A stretch of DNA of 64,000 nucleotides, taken from assembly GCA_963772805.1 (NCBI GenBank), contig CAVYYU010000002.1, positions 310,001-374,000 on the forward strand. The letters are read 5' to 3'. Below, one piece after another: positions 7,435-17,264 of the stretch (the first letter of the stretch is position 1; every line of letters begins with the position of its first letter). The stretch is from Legionella_A sp963772805 (GTDB lineage Bacteria; Pseudomonadota; Gammaproteobacteria; Legionellales; Legionellaceae). The notes beneath the pieces are model-generated. The model had not been told where the DNA came from and searched no databases. It worked only from the letters and a program-made list of their open reading frames with translations. Position numbers and translations under genes: made by a program.

Positions 7435-10400
7435 ATGCCAAAACGTAAATCAGATGCTAACGATCAATTAACTGAGACGACTGAGAAAAACGACAAGAAG
7501 AAACATAAGCCTAATCCTAATCCTAACGCGAATAATAGTGAAACTACTGTTACCATCACCGCACCATCTAACGCGAACCATGATAAATTAAAATACACCG
7601 AGAAGGATTTTTCTGATCTCAGCAAGAATGAACATGCTCGTTATGCGCCAAATAGTAAAAAAATAGGCCATGCGGTTGTGATTGAGCAGGGTGATAAGAC
7701 AATTGCCTTGCAGTATGCACTACCGTTTAAAGACAATGCTGAAACTCCCACAGTTCGCCCTCTAATTGATATAGAAGCGATAGAACCTTTTCGTGGAATG
7801 CATCGTTATCGTGCCCAAACACCAGATGGTAAAACGCCCATGTACTCTAAGCGCATTTATTCGGGCCGAAAGGGTGATAAAAACGAAGAAGAATCATTTG
7901 AAATTGCTTGTTTTTCTCCCTCTCCAGAAGAAGGTAAGCCACCCTTTTGGGGATCAATTCGCGCAACACCTGTATTTCGGGATGATCTGTCTAAGAACGT
8001 TAAAAAAGATTTAGAAAAAGACCTAAAAGAAATGAAACGAGAAAGTAAAGGTGACGAAGAACTCTTGATTGATCTTGCGTCGATACCGCAACGCGATTTG
8101 CTTAAAACAAGAACGCCTAATCAAAATACCGTTATGGGGGAGTCGGCGCGAGATTCCTATGAAAATTTCTTTGATACTATGGTTGATGAACTCCATCCTG
8201 AAATGAAGCAGCGATTAAAACGTTCTTTTTCTGCGGATATTAAAGGACATTTTACAATAAATAACCATCGACCAGAGTGGTTACATGCCAAAGGTTGGTC
8301 ATTGATGCCAATGAGCATGAATCCACAAACTAAAGACAATTTAGGTGCAGCGCCGAAGTGGGCCAATACTCAGATGATGGTTCTTGAGAGGATTATTAAA
8401 TGGTTTGCGCTTAATGCGCCCGAATCGTTACTTACAATTAAGCCTAGATTTGACATGTTGCTTGATTCAGATTTGATTCAACATATTGATTTCAAGGTTA
8501 AAGTGCAAATCAAAGAAAATTTTGTTGAGCTGCTCCAATCTATTGATCCTTTTCAAGCCCATCCAATATTTGCAAAAGCATCTGATTTAGCTCAGGGGGC
8601 GGGTATTACGCACAGTATTTTGCAAGGCATTGCTCCAGTTAGCAAGCAAGAGGTTAAAGGTGTTAAGAAAACTACGGCCACAAACGCGAAAATCAAGGAA
8701 CAGCAAATTTCTTTGAAAGATGAATTGCATTCATCCAGCATCTTAAATTATACAAACCCATCAAATAGTTTTTCGGGTAATACAACGCAACATGCCAGTG
8801 CTTTTCAACCCGTGAAAGCGGGTAGTAAAAGAAAAAACGACGATGCAACTCCTCAGGATTTGTCTACTAGCGAGAAAAAAGCTAAAACAATAGCCGCAGA
8901 TAGTGCTGCAACAAATAATATACAAACAAATGACTCCTCAAATCCGCTAAAGGTAAATCTCAAAAGAAAACGCCTGGATGATCAAGACGTTGGTGGCGTT
9001 ACTAAGCCCCCTCAAGTTAAACGAGCTGCTACGCGATCAAAATTTCCAACTCAGCAGCAACACGACCGCTCGGTTGTACAAATTTATGCAGACGGCTTTA
9101 CGCCAGATTATGATAATCCCTGGCGAGATCCAGAAACATTTTCTTGTACAGGATCGGGCTCTGTTATAGAACACTTGGGTAAAAAATACATTCTGACCAA
9201 TGCCCATGTTGCACAAAACCAAATTTTTCTCCAAGTAAGATTGGCGAATGATCGGCTGCAAAAATATGAAGCAAAAGTCAAGTGTGTATCTTATCAGTGC
9301 GATTTGGCATTATTAGAAATTGATGCCCCAGAATTTCATGAAATTACTGAGCCAGTTGAGATTGGCGATATGGTTGATTTACGTCAAAAAGTTATGGTAG
9401 TTGGTTTCCCCATGGGTGGAACTGAAATATCGTTATCAAAAGGGATTGTTTCACGTATTCAGGTTGATACCTATTCAGTGAGTGGACAAAATATGCTGCA
9501 AGCGCAAGTTGATGCGGCAATCAACCCAGGCAACAGTGGGGGGCCTGTTTTCTCCGGGAGTAAGGTTGTTGGCGTTGCTTTTCAAGGGTATGGTGGTCAC
9601 CAGGGATTGGGTTATATTATTCCCGCACCTGTTGTACGTCATTTTCTAACCGAAGCATTTAGTGGTAATAAATATCGCGGTTTCCCCACACTACCTATTA
9701 TTACCGAAGAGCTTGAAAATCCGAATGAGCGTGCATTTTATCAGCTCGGAAAACAAACCGGCGTACGCATATTAAAGGCGGATACCTTATCTGATGCTTA
9801 CCATAAATTAAAACCAGATGACATTATACTTGCCATTGATGGATTGCCAGTCTCAAATGAAGGCACAGTGGATTATCCAGGTATTAAATGTATTGATTTG
9901 TGTCATGTAACCCAGTCAAAATTTATCGGTGATAAGGTTACACTCAGTATCTTGCGAAAAAATGCGGCGAGCAACAAGGCCGAGAAATTAGATGTTGATG
10001 TTGTTTTAGATACTATCCTTGGTGAGACTGAAAAAGTACCTGTTGCAGAACACGACAAATTGCCGACGTTTTACATTAACTCTGGTGTTTGCTTTGTCCC
10101 GTTGACACGTAATTATATGGAAGGCGAAGGCGGTGCATTTGAAGAGATGGTTTTAGTTGAAGAAAATTGTACCGTACCTGATGCACCTAAAAAAAATCAT
10201 GATGACCAAATTGTTGTGATTAACCAGATCCTAAAATGTCCCGAGACACGAGGTTACGAAAAACACATTAATACTATTGTAAAAGAAATTAATGGGAGAA
10301 CAATTAATAACCTTCACGAAGCTATTATGGCTTTGGAGGGGAATACTGATGAAAGACATGTAATTACGCTGGCCTCAAAATCTAAAATTGTTATTCCTAA

Positions 10401-11667
10401 CATGTCGGCTGAAGAACTGAGTCGATTATTAAAACGTAATCATATTTCTCGTGATCGTTCGATTGATTTAGGTGCTAAATCAGACAAATCTGAAGGTGTA
10501 GCATCCAGTGCTCATAAGCACAATATAGGTAGGGAAGATTTGTATATAGAAGAGTTTGAATTGACTCAATTAGGTATGCATGCTCTTTTTACTCACATGG
10601 GCTATCCAAACATGACAAGTGGTTCTATCTATAACGGCAAAGCCGATCTGAAGTTAGATCTTCTGAACAAGCAAGGTTTTATGCCCTTATTAACTGATGT
10701 CGGCGCGGGGAAAGTCTCAGGCCACTGGATTATGCTGATTCGAGGTGCAGGCAATCAGTACTACCTTTTTGACCCGCTAGGTCAAGCCTCCGGCAAAGGT
10801 TATCACGACATTTTAGCCGCACAACTACCTAAAGGCGCGGCGCTATCTGTCCTCCCCAATGAAGGCGGGCTAAACAGGGGCTTATGTGGCTATTGGGTTG
10901 CATCCAGTGGTTTAAGAGCGCATGCGGCATTAAATCAGGGTGCTTCACCGGATTTAAAAACCCTAGGTCAAACCATTAGTGATGAAATGCGAGCCGAACT
11001 ATCTAACAATGGGTACATGAACATTACCAACTGGTTAGCCGCAATAGCCGAGAAAATTCCAGGGGAACCCTCGATTCAGCGAATTGATGCTAAGGATTTA
11101 AGAAAAGGAACGCAACTAAAATCACAGGAGGAAAAACAGGCATCAATGGCATCTTCTCTCTCAAGCAAATCTTCTTTAACAGGTTTATTTGGTCAGCCAC
11201 AAAAAGAAAGTGCTCAGGAAAAATTGCGCTTCAAAAGAAAGCGTTCTGACATGGAGTCCTTGGAGGAGCAAGAAGAAAAACCGATGTCATCTGCTAAAAG
11301 GGACGTTGAAGATAGTCTTTTAAGTAAGGACATGTTGCCAGGTTTGAAACACTTCCGACAAAAGATTGACGAAATGGAGGAGTATTATAAAAATCATCAA
11401 GAGAGTGATGAAGATGATGATGAAAATTATGTAAATACCTCTGATGATGAAAGCAGCGATGCTTCAATGCGTTCCAATGATGATGAAGAAACTGACATTG
11501 ATGATGAGGTATCGGAAACAGAGGTTGAAGAAGTAAAAGCCGTGCCAGCAACCCGATCAAAATTACGTCGTCATGATGCAATGATTTTGAATCATGGACT
11601 TTTCAAGTTGTCGTTTACTGATGAAAGTGCGCCAGTTAACAAAAATCGGTCTAGTCTTTCCAAATAA
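7435..11667 (+). CDS. Giant double-protease candidate effector: DEG9-like serine protease plus CE-clan-like cysteine protease
   Basis: A 1410-residue protein without signal peptide, started by ATG eight bases after AAGGAG. Residues 1-560 are mostly unrecognised and Lys-rich, with basic motifs (PKRK near the start, LKRKRL near 510). Residues about 565-745 form a trypsin-like Deg/HtrA domain with His591 (TNAHVA), Asp623 (CDLALLEI) and Ser701 (PGNSGGPV). A PDZ-like region follows (about 760-860), then a second one resembling the PDZ_3 domain of plant DEG9 (about 870-1000). Residues about 1040-1170 look like a CE-clan (C48/Ulp-like) cysteine protease: His1097 (SGHWIML), Asp1113 (YLFDPLG), Cys1151 (LCGYW). 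The tail is very acidic with another FKRKRS motif. The domain pairing is unusual; targets are unknown. The serine protease call is secure, the cysteine protease call moderate. Confidence 0.8.
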   Translation: MPKRKSDANDQLTETTEKNDKKKHKPNPNPNANNSETTVTITAPSNANHDKLKYTEKDFSDLSKNEHARYAPNSKKIGHAVVIEQGDKTIALQYALPFKDNAETPTVRPLIDIEAIEPFRGMHRYRAQTPDGKTPMYSKRIYSGRKGDKNEEESFEIACFSPSPEEGKPPFWGSIRATPVFRDDLSKNVKKDLEKDLKEMKRESKGDEELLIDLASIPQRDLLKTRTPNQNTVMGESARDSYENFFDTMVDELHPEMKQRLKRSFSADIKGHFTINNHRPEWLHAKGWSLMPMSMNPQTKDNLGAAPKWANTQMMVLERIIKWFALNAPESLLTIKPRFDMLLDSDLIQHIDFKVKVQIKENFVELLQSIDPFQAHPIFAKASDLAQGAGITHSILQGIAPVSKQEVKGVKKTTATNAKIKEQQISLKDELHSSSILNYTNPSNSFSGNTTQHASAFQPVKAGSKRKNDDATPQDLSTSEKKAKTIAADSAATNNIQTNDSSNPLKVNLKRKRLDDQDVGGVTKPPQVKRAATRSKFPTQQQHDRSVVQIYADGFTPDYDNPWRDPETFSCTGSGSVIEHLGKKYILTNAHVAQNQIFLQVRLANDRLQKYEAKVKCVSYQCDLALLEIDAPEFHEITEPVEIGDMVDLRQKVMVVGFPMGGTEISLSKGIVSRIQVDTYSVSGQNMLQAQVDAAINPGNSGGPVFSGSKVVGVAFQGYGGHQGLGYIIPAPVVRHFLTEAFSGNKYRGFPTLPIITEELENPNERAFYQLGKQTGVRILKADTLSDAYHKLKPDDIILAIDGLPVSNEGTVDYPGIKCIDLCHVTQSKFIGDKVTLSILRKNAASNKAEKLDVDVVLDTILGETEKVPVAEHDKLPTFYINSGVCFVPLTRNYMEGEGGAFEEMVLVEENCTVPDAPKKNHDDQIVVINQILKCPETRGYEKHINTIVKEINGRTINNLHEAIMALEGNTDERHVITLASKSKIVIPNMSAEELSRLLKRNHISRDRSIDLGAKSDKSEGVASSAHKHNIGREDLYIEEFELTQLGMHALFTHMGYPNMTSGSIYNGKADLKLDLLNKQGFMPLLTDVGAGKVSGHWIMLIRGAGNQYYLFDPLGQASGKGYHDILAAQLPKGAALSVLPNEGGLNRGLCGYWVASSGLRAHAALNQGASPDLKTLGQTISDEMRAELSNNGYMNITNWLAAIAEKIPGEPSIQRIDAKDLRKGTQLKSQEEKQASMASSLSSKSSLTGLFGQPQKESAQEKLRFKRKRSDMESLEEQEEKPMSSAKRDVEDSLLSKDMLPGLKHFRQKIDEMEEYYKNHQESDEDDDENYVNTSDDESSDASMRSNDDEETDIDDEVSETEVEEVKAVPATRSKLRRHDAMILNHGLFKLSFTDESAPVNKNRSSLSK

Positions 11668-11679
11668 GCATTTTACATC

Positions 11680-11715
11680 AAAAGCGCCACGGTTATTCGA
11701 CGTGGCGCTTTTTTA
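11680..11715 (+). terminator. Rho-independent terminator of the large protease gene
   Basis: A perfect 11-bp stem AAAGCGCCACG / CGTGGCGCTTT with a 9-nt loop, continuing into a run of T at 11709-11714. It starts 13 bases after the stop codon, so the downstream DUF2608 gene is probably transcribed from its own signal or by read-through. Confidence 0.9.
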
Positions 11716-11738
11716 ATGTTTTAGTATGAGGGGAAATA

Positions 11739-12875
11739 ATGCCAAAAAATATTTTGGAAATTCAACACGTCCGTGAAGCGTTAAACGATATTCATTATGA
11801 TACCTGGTTGATTTTAGATCTGGACAATACGGTCATGACGCCTCGTCTGGAATTGGGAAGTGATTCTTGGTTTGGTGGATTGTTTGAGCATTTTGTCAAA
11901 AAAAACATTGATCCAGCGCTTGCTAAACCATGGGTTTTCTCAGTATATGATGCGGTGCAGCATTTTATCCGCACGGCGTCCGTGGAACCTGAAATAATCA
12001 TCATTATTAAAGCGCTGCAAGATATTGGAATACCTGTCATCGGACTAACGGCACGAGGTTATTCCATTCGCCATCAGACAATGAGACAGCTAGCTGATAT
12101 TGACGTTGATTTTTCTCGCAATAGTATCGCAAAGGATGATGGGGTGTTTTGTGCCGGCGGTGTCATCTATTGTGACGGTAAAAATAAAGGTAAAATATTG
12201 GAGCAATTTTTTACGCAACAGGGGCATTTGCCACGTCATGTTGGCATGTTGGATGATAAAAAGAAAAATTTAGAGCATGTCATGTCAGCATTACAACCGT
12301 CAGGGGTTAATTTCAGTGGATTTCGTTACGCCTATCTTGATGAACAAGTAGAACAATTTGATATGGCTATGGCCAATCTTCAATTGGCGCATTTATGGCA
12401 ATGGCTGCCAACAGCTGTACAGGATGACATAAAAAATTTAGGTCTGATTTCTGAGTATCACCAAGCAGAGCTGAGTCCTTTTGAATTTAAGGATGATTTT
12501 TTTCACCCCAATCAGCCGTTGTATCAGCCAAACGATGCTTTGGATGACGTGACCGACGTTGGCAAGGCTACACTATTTATGCGTTCGATGAGTAGCGTGT
12601 CTTTTTTTCAATACAACAGCCAAACGGAAGCATTAGTGCCTAAAGCGGGTGGCAAAAGAAAACGAGAAGATGAGCAAAAAAGTGACGTAGCGACTTATTC
12701 ATCTGAGAAATTCAGGATTGAAAACCAAGAAAAATCGCAGCCAGATAGTTCGGCATCACGAGTTTTTGCTATTCCACAGAGGCCCTCATCAGCGAGTTTA
12801 TTTTGTCAGTCATCACAGGACGTGCTCAGGAAAAGCGGTGTTACAAAAGAAAGCGCTTTCACGTTGAACACTTAA
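11739..12875 (+). CDS. DUF2608-like HAD-superfamily protein with KRKR motif
   Basis: A 378-residue protein with the HAD phosphatase motif D27-L-D29-N-T31 near the N-terminus, a second motif region with LTARG, and GMLDDKKKN as the acidic motif. This arrangement fits DUF2608, a HAD family known mainly from Legionella, Coxiella and related intracellular bacteria. The HAD part spans about residues 15-250; the rest is polar and low in complexity, with G-KRKRED (Lys306-Asp311) resembling a monopartite nuclear localisation signal. GAGGGG lies six bases before the ATG. No signal peptide. The shared KRKR motif and adjacency to the giant protease suggest a pair of host-directed proteins, which is inference. 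Confidence 0.7.
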   Translation: MPKNILEIQHVREALNDIHYDTWLILDLDNTVMTPRLELGSDSWFGGLFEHFVKKNIDPALAKPWVFSVYDAVQHFIRTASVEPEIIIIIKALQDIGIPVIGLTARGYSIRHQTMRQLADIDVDFSRNSIAKDDGVFCAGGVIYCDGKNKGKILEQFFTQQGHLPRHVGMLDDKKKNLEHVMSALQPSGVNFSGFRYAYLDEQVEQFDMAMANLQLAHLWQWLPTAVQDDIKNLGLISEYHQAELSPFEFKDDFFHPNQPLYQPNDALDDVTDVGKATLFMRSMSSVSFFQYNSQTEALVPKAGGKRKREDEQKSDVATYSSEKFRIENQEKSQPDSSASRVFAIPQRPSSASLFCQSSQDVLRKSGVTKESAFTLNT

Positions 12876-12957
12876 CAGAACATAATGATGACCACGTTGG
12901 GCTGTACGTCATCTAGCATCACCCGGGTAGATTGGTGCAGCTCAACAACGGCGGAAA

Positions 12958-13437
12958 TTAATGCGGCTGTTTCGCAATGAGTTGAATAATGAGCTCCTTT
13001 TTGTTATCCCAATTTTTTAATACGGCTTCATTTATTATGTCGCAATTTTGATAATACCAAGAAGAAAATAGGAGCATTATAATCGGCGTCGAATCCATAA
13101 AACATTGCGCCAATTTATCCTGCTCATCAGCTAGGCAGATATTCTCACCGTGATAACATTCCTGCATGAACGAATCGGTTAATAATTGCCAATTTTGTGG
13201 GGGTTCTACTCCAAGAAACCCTTTGTGCATGATGTTTGGTAGCACCTTATTTTTTAACCAGGAAATTTGACTTGGTCTGAAATCATGGTTACAAACTGCT
13301 TGTTTCAAAATCACATCAAGTTCTTTTTCAATAGCGATGACGGCTTTGCTGTCTGGACAGACAGAATCGGCAACTGCTTGAAATATAAAGACAAACGACA
13401 AAAATAAAATACTAAAAAACAACTTCACATGTTTCAA
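12958..13437 (-). CDS. Secreted six-cysteine protein, unknown function
   Basis: A 159-residue protein with a clear signal peptide: Lys-containing start, a long hydrophobic run (about residues 6-20) and a cleavage-like AVADS. The mature part has six Cys (DSVCPD, AVCNHD, QECYHG, ENICLAD, LAQCFM, YQNCDI), consistent with three periplasmic disulfides. The start codon is TTG at 13435-13437, supported by AGGAG about six bases upstream on the minus strand; no ATG fits the frame there. I recognise no family. It is separated from trkH by 124 bases and transcribed the same way. Confidence 0.65.
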   Translation of the reverse strand: MKHVKLFFSILFLSFVFIFQAVADSVCPDSKAVIAIEKELDVILKQAVCNHDFRPSQISWLKNKVLPNIMHKGFLGVEPPQNWQLLTDSFMQECYHGENICLADEQDKLAQCFMDSTPIIMLLFSSWYYQNCDIINEAVLKNWDNKKELIIQLIAKQPH

Positions 13438-13561
13438 GGTAGCTCCTGGTAGCCTTTATAACGGATTGTGTTTAAAGGCAAAAAATTAATTGTGTAAAGC
13501 ACGTGTAGGTCGTGCACCTAGCCTGACAAGCACCCTGCGCGAGAATCAAAAAAATTTTGCC

Positions 13562-15016
13562 CTATCGTCGCCAAAACTGTGCTGATAATAATACCAATAA
13601 CGAGAAAATCTCTAACCGGCCGGCAATCATCGCAAATATTAGCAGCCATTTACTAGGCAGGTTGAGATTAGCAAACGTTACACTGACACTGCCTAGCCCC
13701 GCGCCAGCATTAGCGAGCGTTGCTGCAATCGCTGAAAAAGCGGTGATGAAGTCGTTGCCAAAGGCCATGAAAACTATCATTAAGAATAAAAATAGGGCGA
13801 TAAATATTGATATAAATCCCCACATGGATTGTAAAATAGATTCGGTCAGGGTGTGTTTGCCAAATTTGATCGGGATGATTGCATTTGGGTGCAACAGGCG
13901 CACTATTTCGCGCTTGCTTTGTTTGGACAATAGCAGGACGCGTAGAACTTTCACGCCGCCACTGGTTGATGCGGCACAGCCACCAATGATAGCGAGCAAC
14001 ATAATCAGAATTGGAACAAATGTTGGCCAGGAACTAAACGGGGCGGAGATAAAACCGGTGGTGGTTGCCATGGAAACCACATTAAATAGGCTTTTCACTA
14101 AGGCATGCGGCTGCGCGCTATAAAAGCCATAACTCACCAGACTTATCGTGACCAGGCAACTGGAGGCCAGTAGGAATCCGACGTAGGTGCGAAACTCTTC
14201 ATCCTGCCAATAGTGCTTGATATTGAACGTTTTAAATGCGGTAAAATGTAGTGCAAAATTGGTGCCGCCCATCAGCATGAAGAAACAAGCAATTAACTCA
14301 ATTAGGTCACTTTTATAGTAGGCCACGCTGGCCTCATGCATGGAAAACCCGCCTGTAGAAACGGTGGCAAAGCTCTCGCCCATGGCGTCAAACCAGCTCA
14401 TCCCCGCCGCCCAATAACTGAGCATGCATAACAGGGTTAATATACAATAAATAGACCATAATGCTTTCGCTGTCTGGGCAATTCGAGGCGTGAGCTTGGC
14501 ATCTTTCATTGGGCCAGGTGTTTCGGCACGATACAATTGCATCCCACCCACACCGAGCATCGGTAAAATAGCGACGGCCAATACAACAATACCCATTCCG
14601 CCTAAAAACTGTAATTGTTGGCGATAATATAGAATCGCATGGGGCAGTATTTCCAGATTGGTAATGATGCTGGCCCCCGTGGTTGTAAATCCTGAAACCG
14701 ACTCAAACAAGGCATCCGTCATGCTATCGTTGTGGTGATGAACGGCAAATAAAAAAGGCAATGCCGCAAAAAAACAGAGCACAAACCAAAACAAGACGAC
14801 GATAAGAAAACCATCACGGATTTTTAATTCTTGACGCTCCTTGCGGCACCAGAACCATAAAAGGAATCCGGTGCCTACGGTGCAGGCATAGGCGGCTACA
14901 AACGGCAGCCAAAAGGTTTCATGAAAAATAAGATTAACAAGCAATGGCGTTAACATGCTCAAGCTGAAAATCATCAACAGTAAACCAATGAGTCGCAGAA
15001 TCGTTTTTATTTGCAT
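13562..15016 (-). CDS. trkH: Trk system potassium uptake protein, membrane subunit
   Basis: A 484-residue very hydrophobic protein with repeated membrane-pore-membrane units typical of TrkH/KtrB. The selectivity-filter-like segments SGFTTTGAS and STGGFS, and later TTTGF and STSGGVK, are visible in order. It would form the inner-membrane K+ channel working with cytoplasmic TrkA, driven by the proton-motive force. Length matches E. coli TrkH (483). The gene starts 3 nt after the trkA stop, so the two are co-translated. Confidence 0.93.
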   Translation of the reverse strand: MQIKTILRLIGLLLMIFSLSMLTPLLVNLIFHETFWLPFVAAYACTVGTGFLLWFWCRKERQELKIRDGFLIVVLFWFVLCFFAALPFLFAVHHHNDSMTDALFESVSGFTTTGASIITNLEILPHAILYYRQQLQFLGGMGIVVLAVAILPMLGVGGMQLYRAETPGPMKDAKLTPRIAQTAKALWSIYCILTLLCMLSYWAAGMSWFDAMGESFATVSTGGFSMHEASVAYYKSDLIELIACFFMLMGGTNFALHFTAFKTFNIKHYWQDEEFRTYVGFLLASSCLVTISLVSYGFYSAQPHALVKSLFNVVSMATTTGFISAPFSSWPTFVPILIMLLAIIGGCAASTSGGVKVLRVLLLSKQSKREIVRLLHPNAIIPIKFGKHTLTESILQSMWGFISIFIALFLFLMIVFMAFGNDFITAFSAIAATLANAGAGLGSVSVTFANLNLPSKWLLIFAMIAGRLEIFSLLVLLSAQFWRR

Positions 15017-15019
15017 AAA

Positions 15020-16393
15020 TCAGCCTAAAAAACTTAAATTGACTTGAAACAGGGACTCAACTTGAGATACATAGCGTTTGTTCAGTAGTAACAAGATCAC
15101 GTGATCTTCCGCTGCCAGGAGGAGATCCGCTTTTGCAATATACACTTTTTCCTGGCGGACAATCGCTGCAATCATACAGCTTGGCGGCAAATGGATTTCA
15201 TCAAGACGGCGACCAATGACCTGCGAGGTTTGGGTATCACCATGAATGATTAGCTCAATTGCTTCCGCCTCATCATGCAGGCGATGAATTTTAACCATGT
15301 TGCCGCGCCGTAGTTTGGCAAGAATACTGCCAATCATAATGCGTTGTGGCGAGATGGCGTGGTCGATGGCGCTGTCATCGATCAAATCCACATAGGCATT
15401 GCGATTAATCAAGGCCATGGCATGGCGACAACCGAGGCGCTTCGCTTGCAGACAAGACATAATATTGGCCTCATCATCATTAGTCACCGCACAGAACACA
15501 TCTGTGAATTCAATGTTTTCATTAACCAGCAAGTCACGATCGGCAATATCACCCTGTAAGACCGTGGCTTTATGCAATTGCGATGCAAGATAATTGGCGC
15601 GTTGCAGATTGTGGTCAATAATTTTTATGCGGTATCTGTTTTCAAGGTGTTGCGCAAGTTTGGTGCCAATGTGACCACCACCGGCGATGATGATGCGTCG
15701 GTTGGGGTGAGTGTAGCGGCCAAGAGCAACCAGTACTTGCTGGATAGCATGCGGCGATGCGATAAAGATAAGCTCGTCATCGTTGGCAATGATGTAATTA
15801 TCATCCAGGGGCATCACGGTTTTTTCGCGAAATAATGCTACTACGCCGGCCTCAATCGAGCTTAGATGCTGTTCTAGTTGGCTCAGCGTTTTGCCAACCA
15901 TTATGCCGCCCTTTTGTGGTTTAATGGTAACCAGCAGCACTCGCCCCTCAGAAAAATCGAGAACCTGGGTGGCGCCCGGATAATCAATCAGATTAACGAT
16001 ATGTTCAGTGACCAATTGTTCAGGGCTAATGCATACATCAACGGGGATGTGCTTATTGCAAAATAACTCGGGGTATTGATAATAATGACGGGAGCGAATA
16101 CGTGCAATTTTATTGGGGGTGCGAAACAGGCTGTAGGCAATTTGGCATCCCATCATGTTAACTTCATCACTATTGGTAACCGCAATCAACATATCAGCCT
16201 GTTGAATGCCTGCTTCAATTAAAATATTGGGGTGTGATGCGCATCCGTGCACTGTTTTAATATCAAGACGATTTTGCAGATCGCGCAAACGGTTCTCATC
16301 AAAATCGACCAGCGTGATATCGTTGTCTTCATGGGCAAGATTGCGCGCAAGGGTGCCGCCCACCTCACCTGCACCAAGAATCACAATACGCAT
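15020..16393 (-). CDS. trkA: Trk system potassium uptake protein, NAD-binding regulatory subunit
   Basis: A 457-residue protein with two tandem TrkA_N/TrkA_C halves: the first Rossmann motif is ILGAGEVGG at the N-terminus, the second IIIAGGGHIG near residue 235. TrkA binds NAD(H)/ATP and gates TrkH. The ATG at 16393 is chosen because TTGGAG lies about six bases upstream and the length then matches E. coli TrkA (458); a 22-residue longer frame would run into dapF. It is followed by trkH after 3 nt. Confidence 0.93.
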   Translation of the reverse strand: MRIVILGAGEVGGTLARNLAHEDNDITLVDFDENRLRDLQNRLDIKTVHGCASHPNILIEAGIQQADMLIAVTNSDEVNMMGCQIAYSLFRTPNKIARIRSRHYYQYPELFCNKHIPVDVCISPEQLVTEHIVNLIDYPGATQVLDFSEGRVLLVTIKPQKGGIMVGKTLSQLEQHLSSIEAGVVALFREKTVMPLDDNYIIANDDELIFIASPHAIQQVLVALGRYTHPNRRIIIAGGGHIGTKLAQHLENRYRIKIIDHNLQRANYLASQLHKATVLQGDIADRDLLVNENIEFTDVFCAVTNDDEANIMSCLQAKRLGCRHAMALINRNAYVDLIDDSAIDHAISPQRIMIGSILAKLRRGNMVKIHRLHDEAEAIELIIHGDTQTSQVIGRRLDEIHLPPSCMIAAIVRQEKVYIAKADLLLAAEDHVILLLLNKRYVSQVESLFQVNLSFLG

Positions 16394-16433
16394 AATATCT
16401 CCAATTTTTAACAATCGGGCAGTTAACTGATGT

Positions 16434-17264
16434 TTATAACAATCGGCCTTCGTAGACAAAGGCTGCGGGACCTGTGAGAAAAATATCGCCCTCTATATCT
16501 GGCCAGTCAACGGTTAACTCACCGCCCGGCAAGCTGACTTTAACTTGTTTATCTAATTGATGATAAAGCCGGCCAACCGCGACGGCAGCCACCGCGCCGC
16601 TGCCACAGGCTTGCGTTTCACCACAACCGCGTTCATAGACCCGTAACTGGATGTGTTGCGGGCTGATAATCTGCATAAATCCAATATTGGTTTGTTCAGG
16701 AAAGAGCGGATGTTCGCTGATTGTTTTACCCATAGAATTCACAGGTTCTGCTTGAACATTGCTTACGACTAAAACAGCGTGTGGATTGCCGATATTAATA
16801 GCATGCACGGCGCACGATTTTTCTTTAGTCAGAGGAATAGCATAAAGTGGTTCTTGCGTTGCTGCCCGCAGGGGAATATCGGCGGGAGCCAGTTTGGGTT
16901 TCCCCATATTGACGGTAACAGTTTCGTCGTTATTAATCCGCAGCTGCATGCGGGTGGTATGGGTGGCGACAGTTATCAGCTTTTTATCGCTAAGCTGATA
17001 ATACTGCACAAAGCGCGCAAGGCAGCGGGCACCATTGCCGCATTGACCCACTTCCTGGCCATCGGCATTGAAAATACGGTAGAAGAAATCAATACCTTCT
17101 TCTTTGCTTGCTTCAATAAGCAGGCATTGATCAAAGCCGACGCCGATATCGCGGCGACTTAAGTGGGCAATTCGTGTAGGACTTAGATCGACTTTTTGCC
17201 GTATGGCATCGACCACCATAAAGTCATTGCCCAGTCCGTGCATTTTGGTGAATTGTAGGCTCAT
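16434..17264 (-). CDS. dapF: Diaminopimelate epimerase
   Basis: A 276-residue cytoplasmic enzyme that converts LL- to meso-diaminopimelate for lysine and peptidoglycan synthesis. Both catalytic Cys regions are present: GQCGNGARC and GCGETQACGSGA. N-terminal FTKMHGLGNDF is the family signature. The start lies inside the end of lptM (41-nt overlap), the usual lptM-dapF neighbourhood of gammaproteobacteria. trkA follows 40 nt downstream. Confidence 0.96.
   Translation of the reverse strand: MSLQFTKMHGLGNDFMVVDAIRQKVDLSPTRIAHLSRRDIGVGFDQCLLIEASKEEGIDFFYRIFNADGQEVGQCGNGARCLARFVQYYQLSDKKLITVATHTTRMQLRINNDETVTVNMGKPKLAPADIPLRAATQEPLYAIPLTKEKSCAVHAINIGNPHAVLVVSNVQAEPVNSMGKTISEHPLFPEQTNIGFMQIISPQHIQLRVYERGCGETQACGSGAVAAVAVGRLYHQLDKQVKVSLPGGELTVDWPDIEGDIFLTGPAAFVYEGRLL

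Noticed and set aside
13557..14123. Long plus-strand open frame of 188 codons
   Set aside because: It runs antisense inside trkH, which has full family motifs; no ribosome site or domain.
16394..16459. Longer trkA start with 22 more residues
   Set aside because: Would overlap dapF; the internal ATG has a good ribosome site and fits homologue length.
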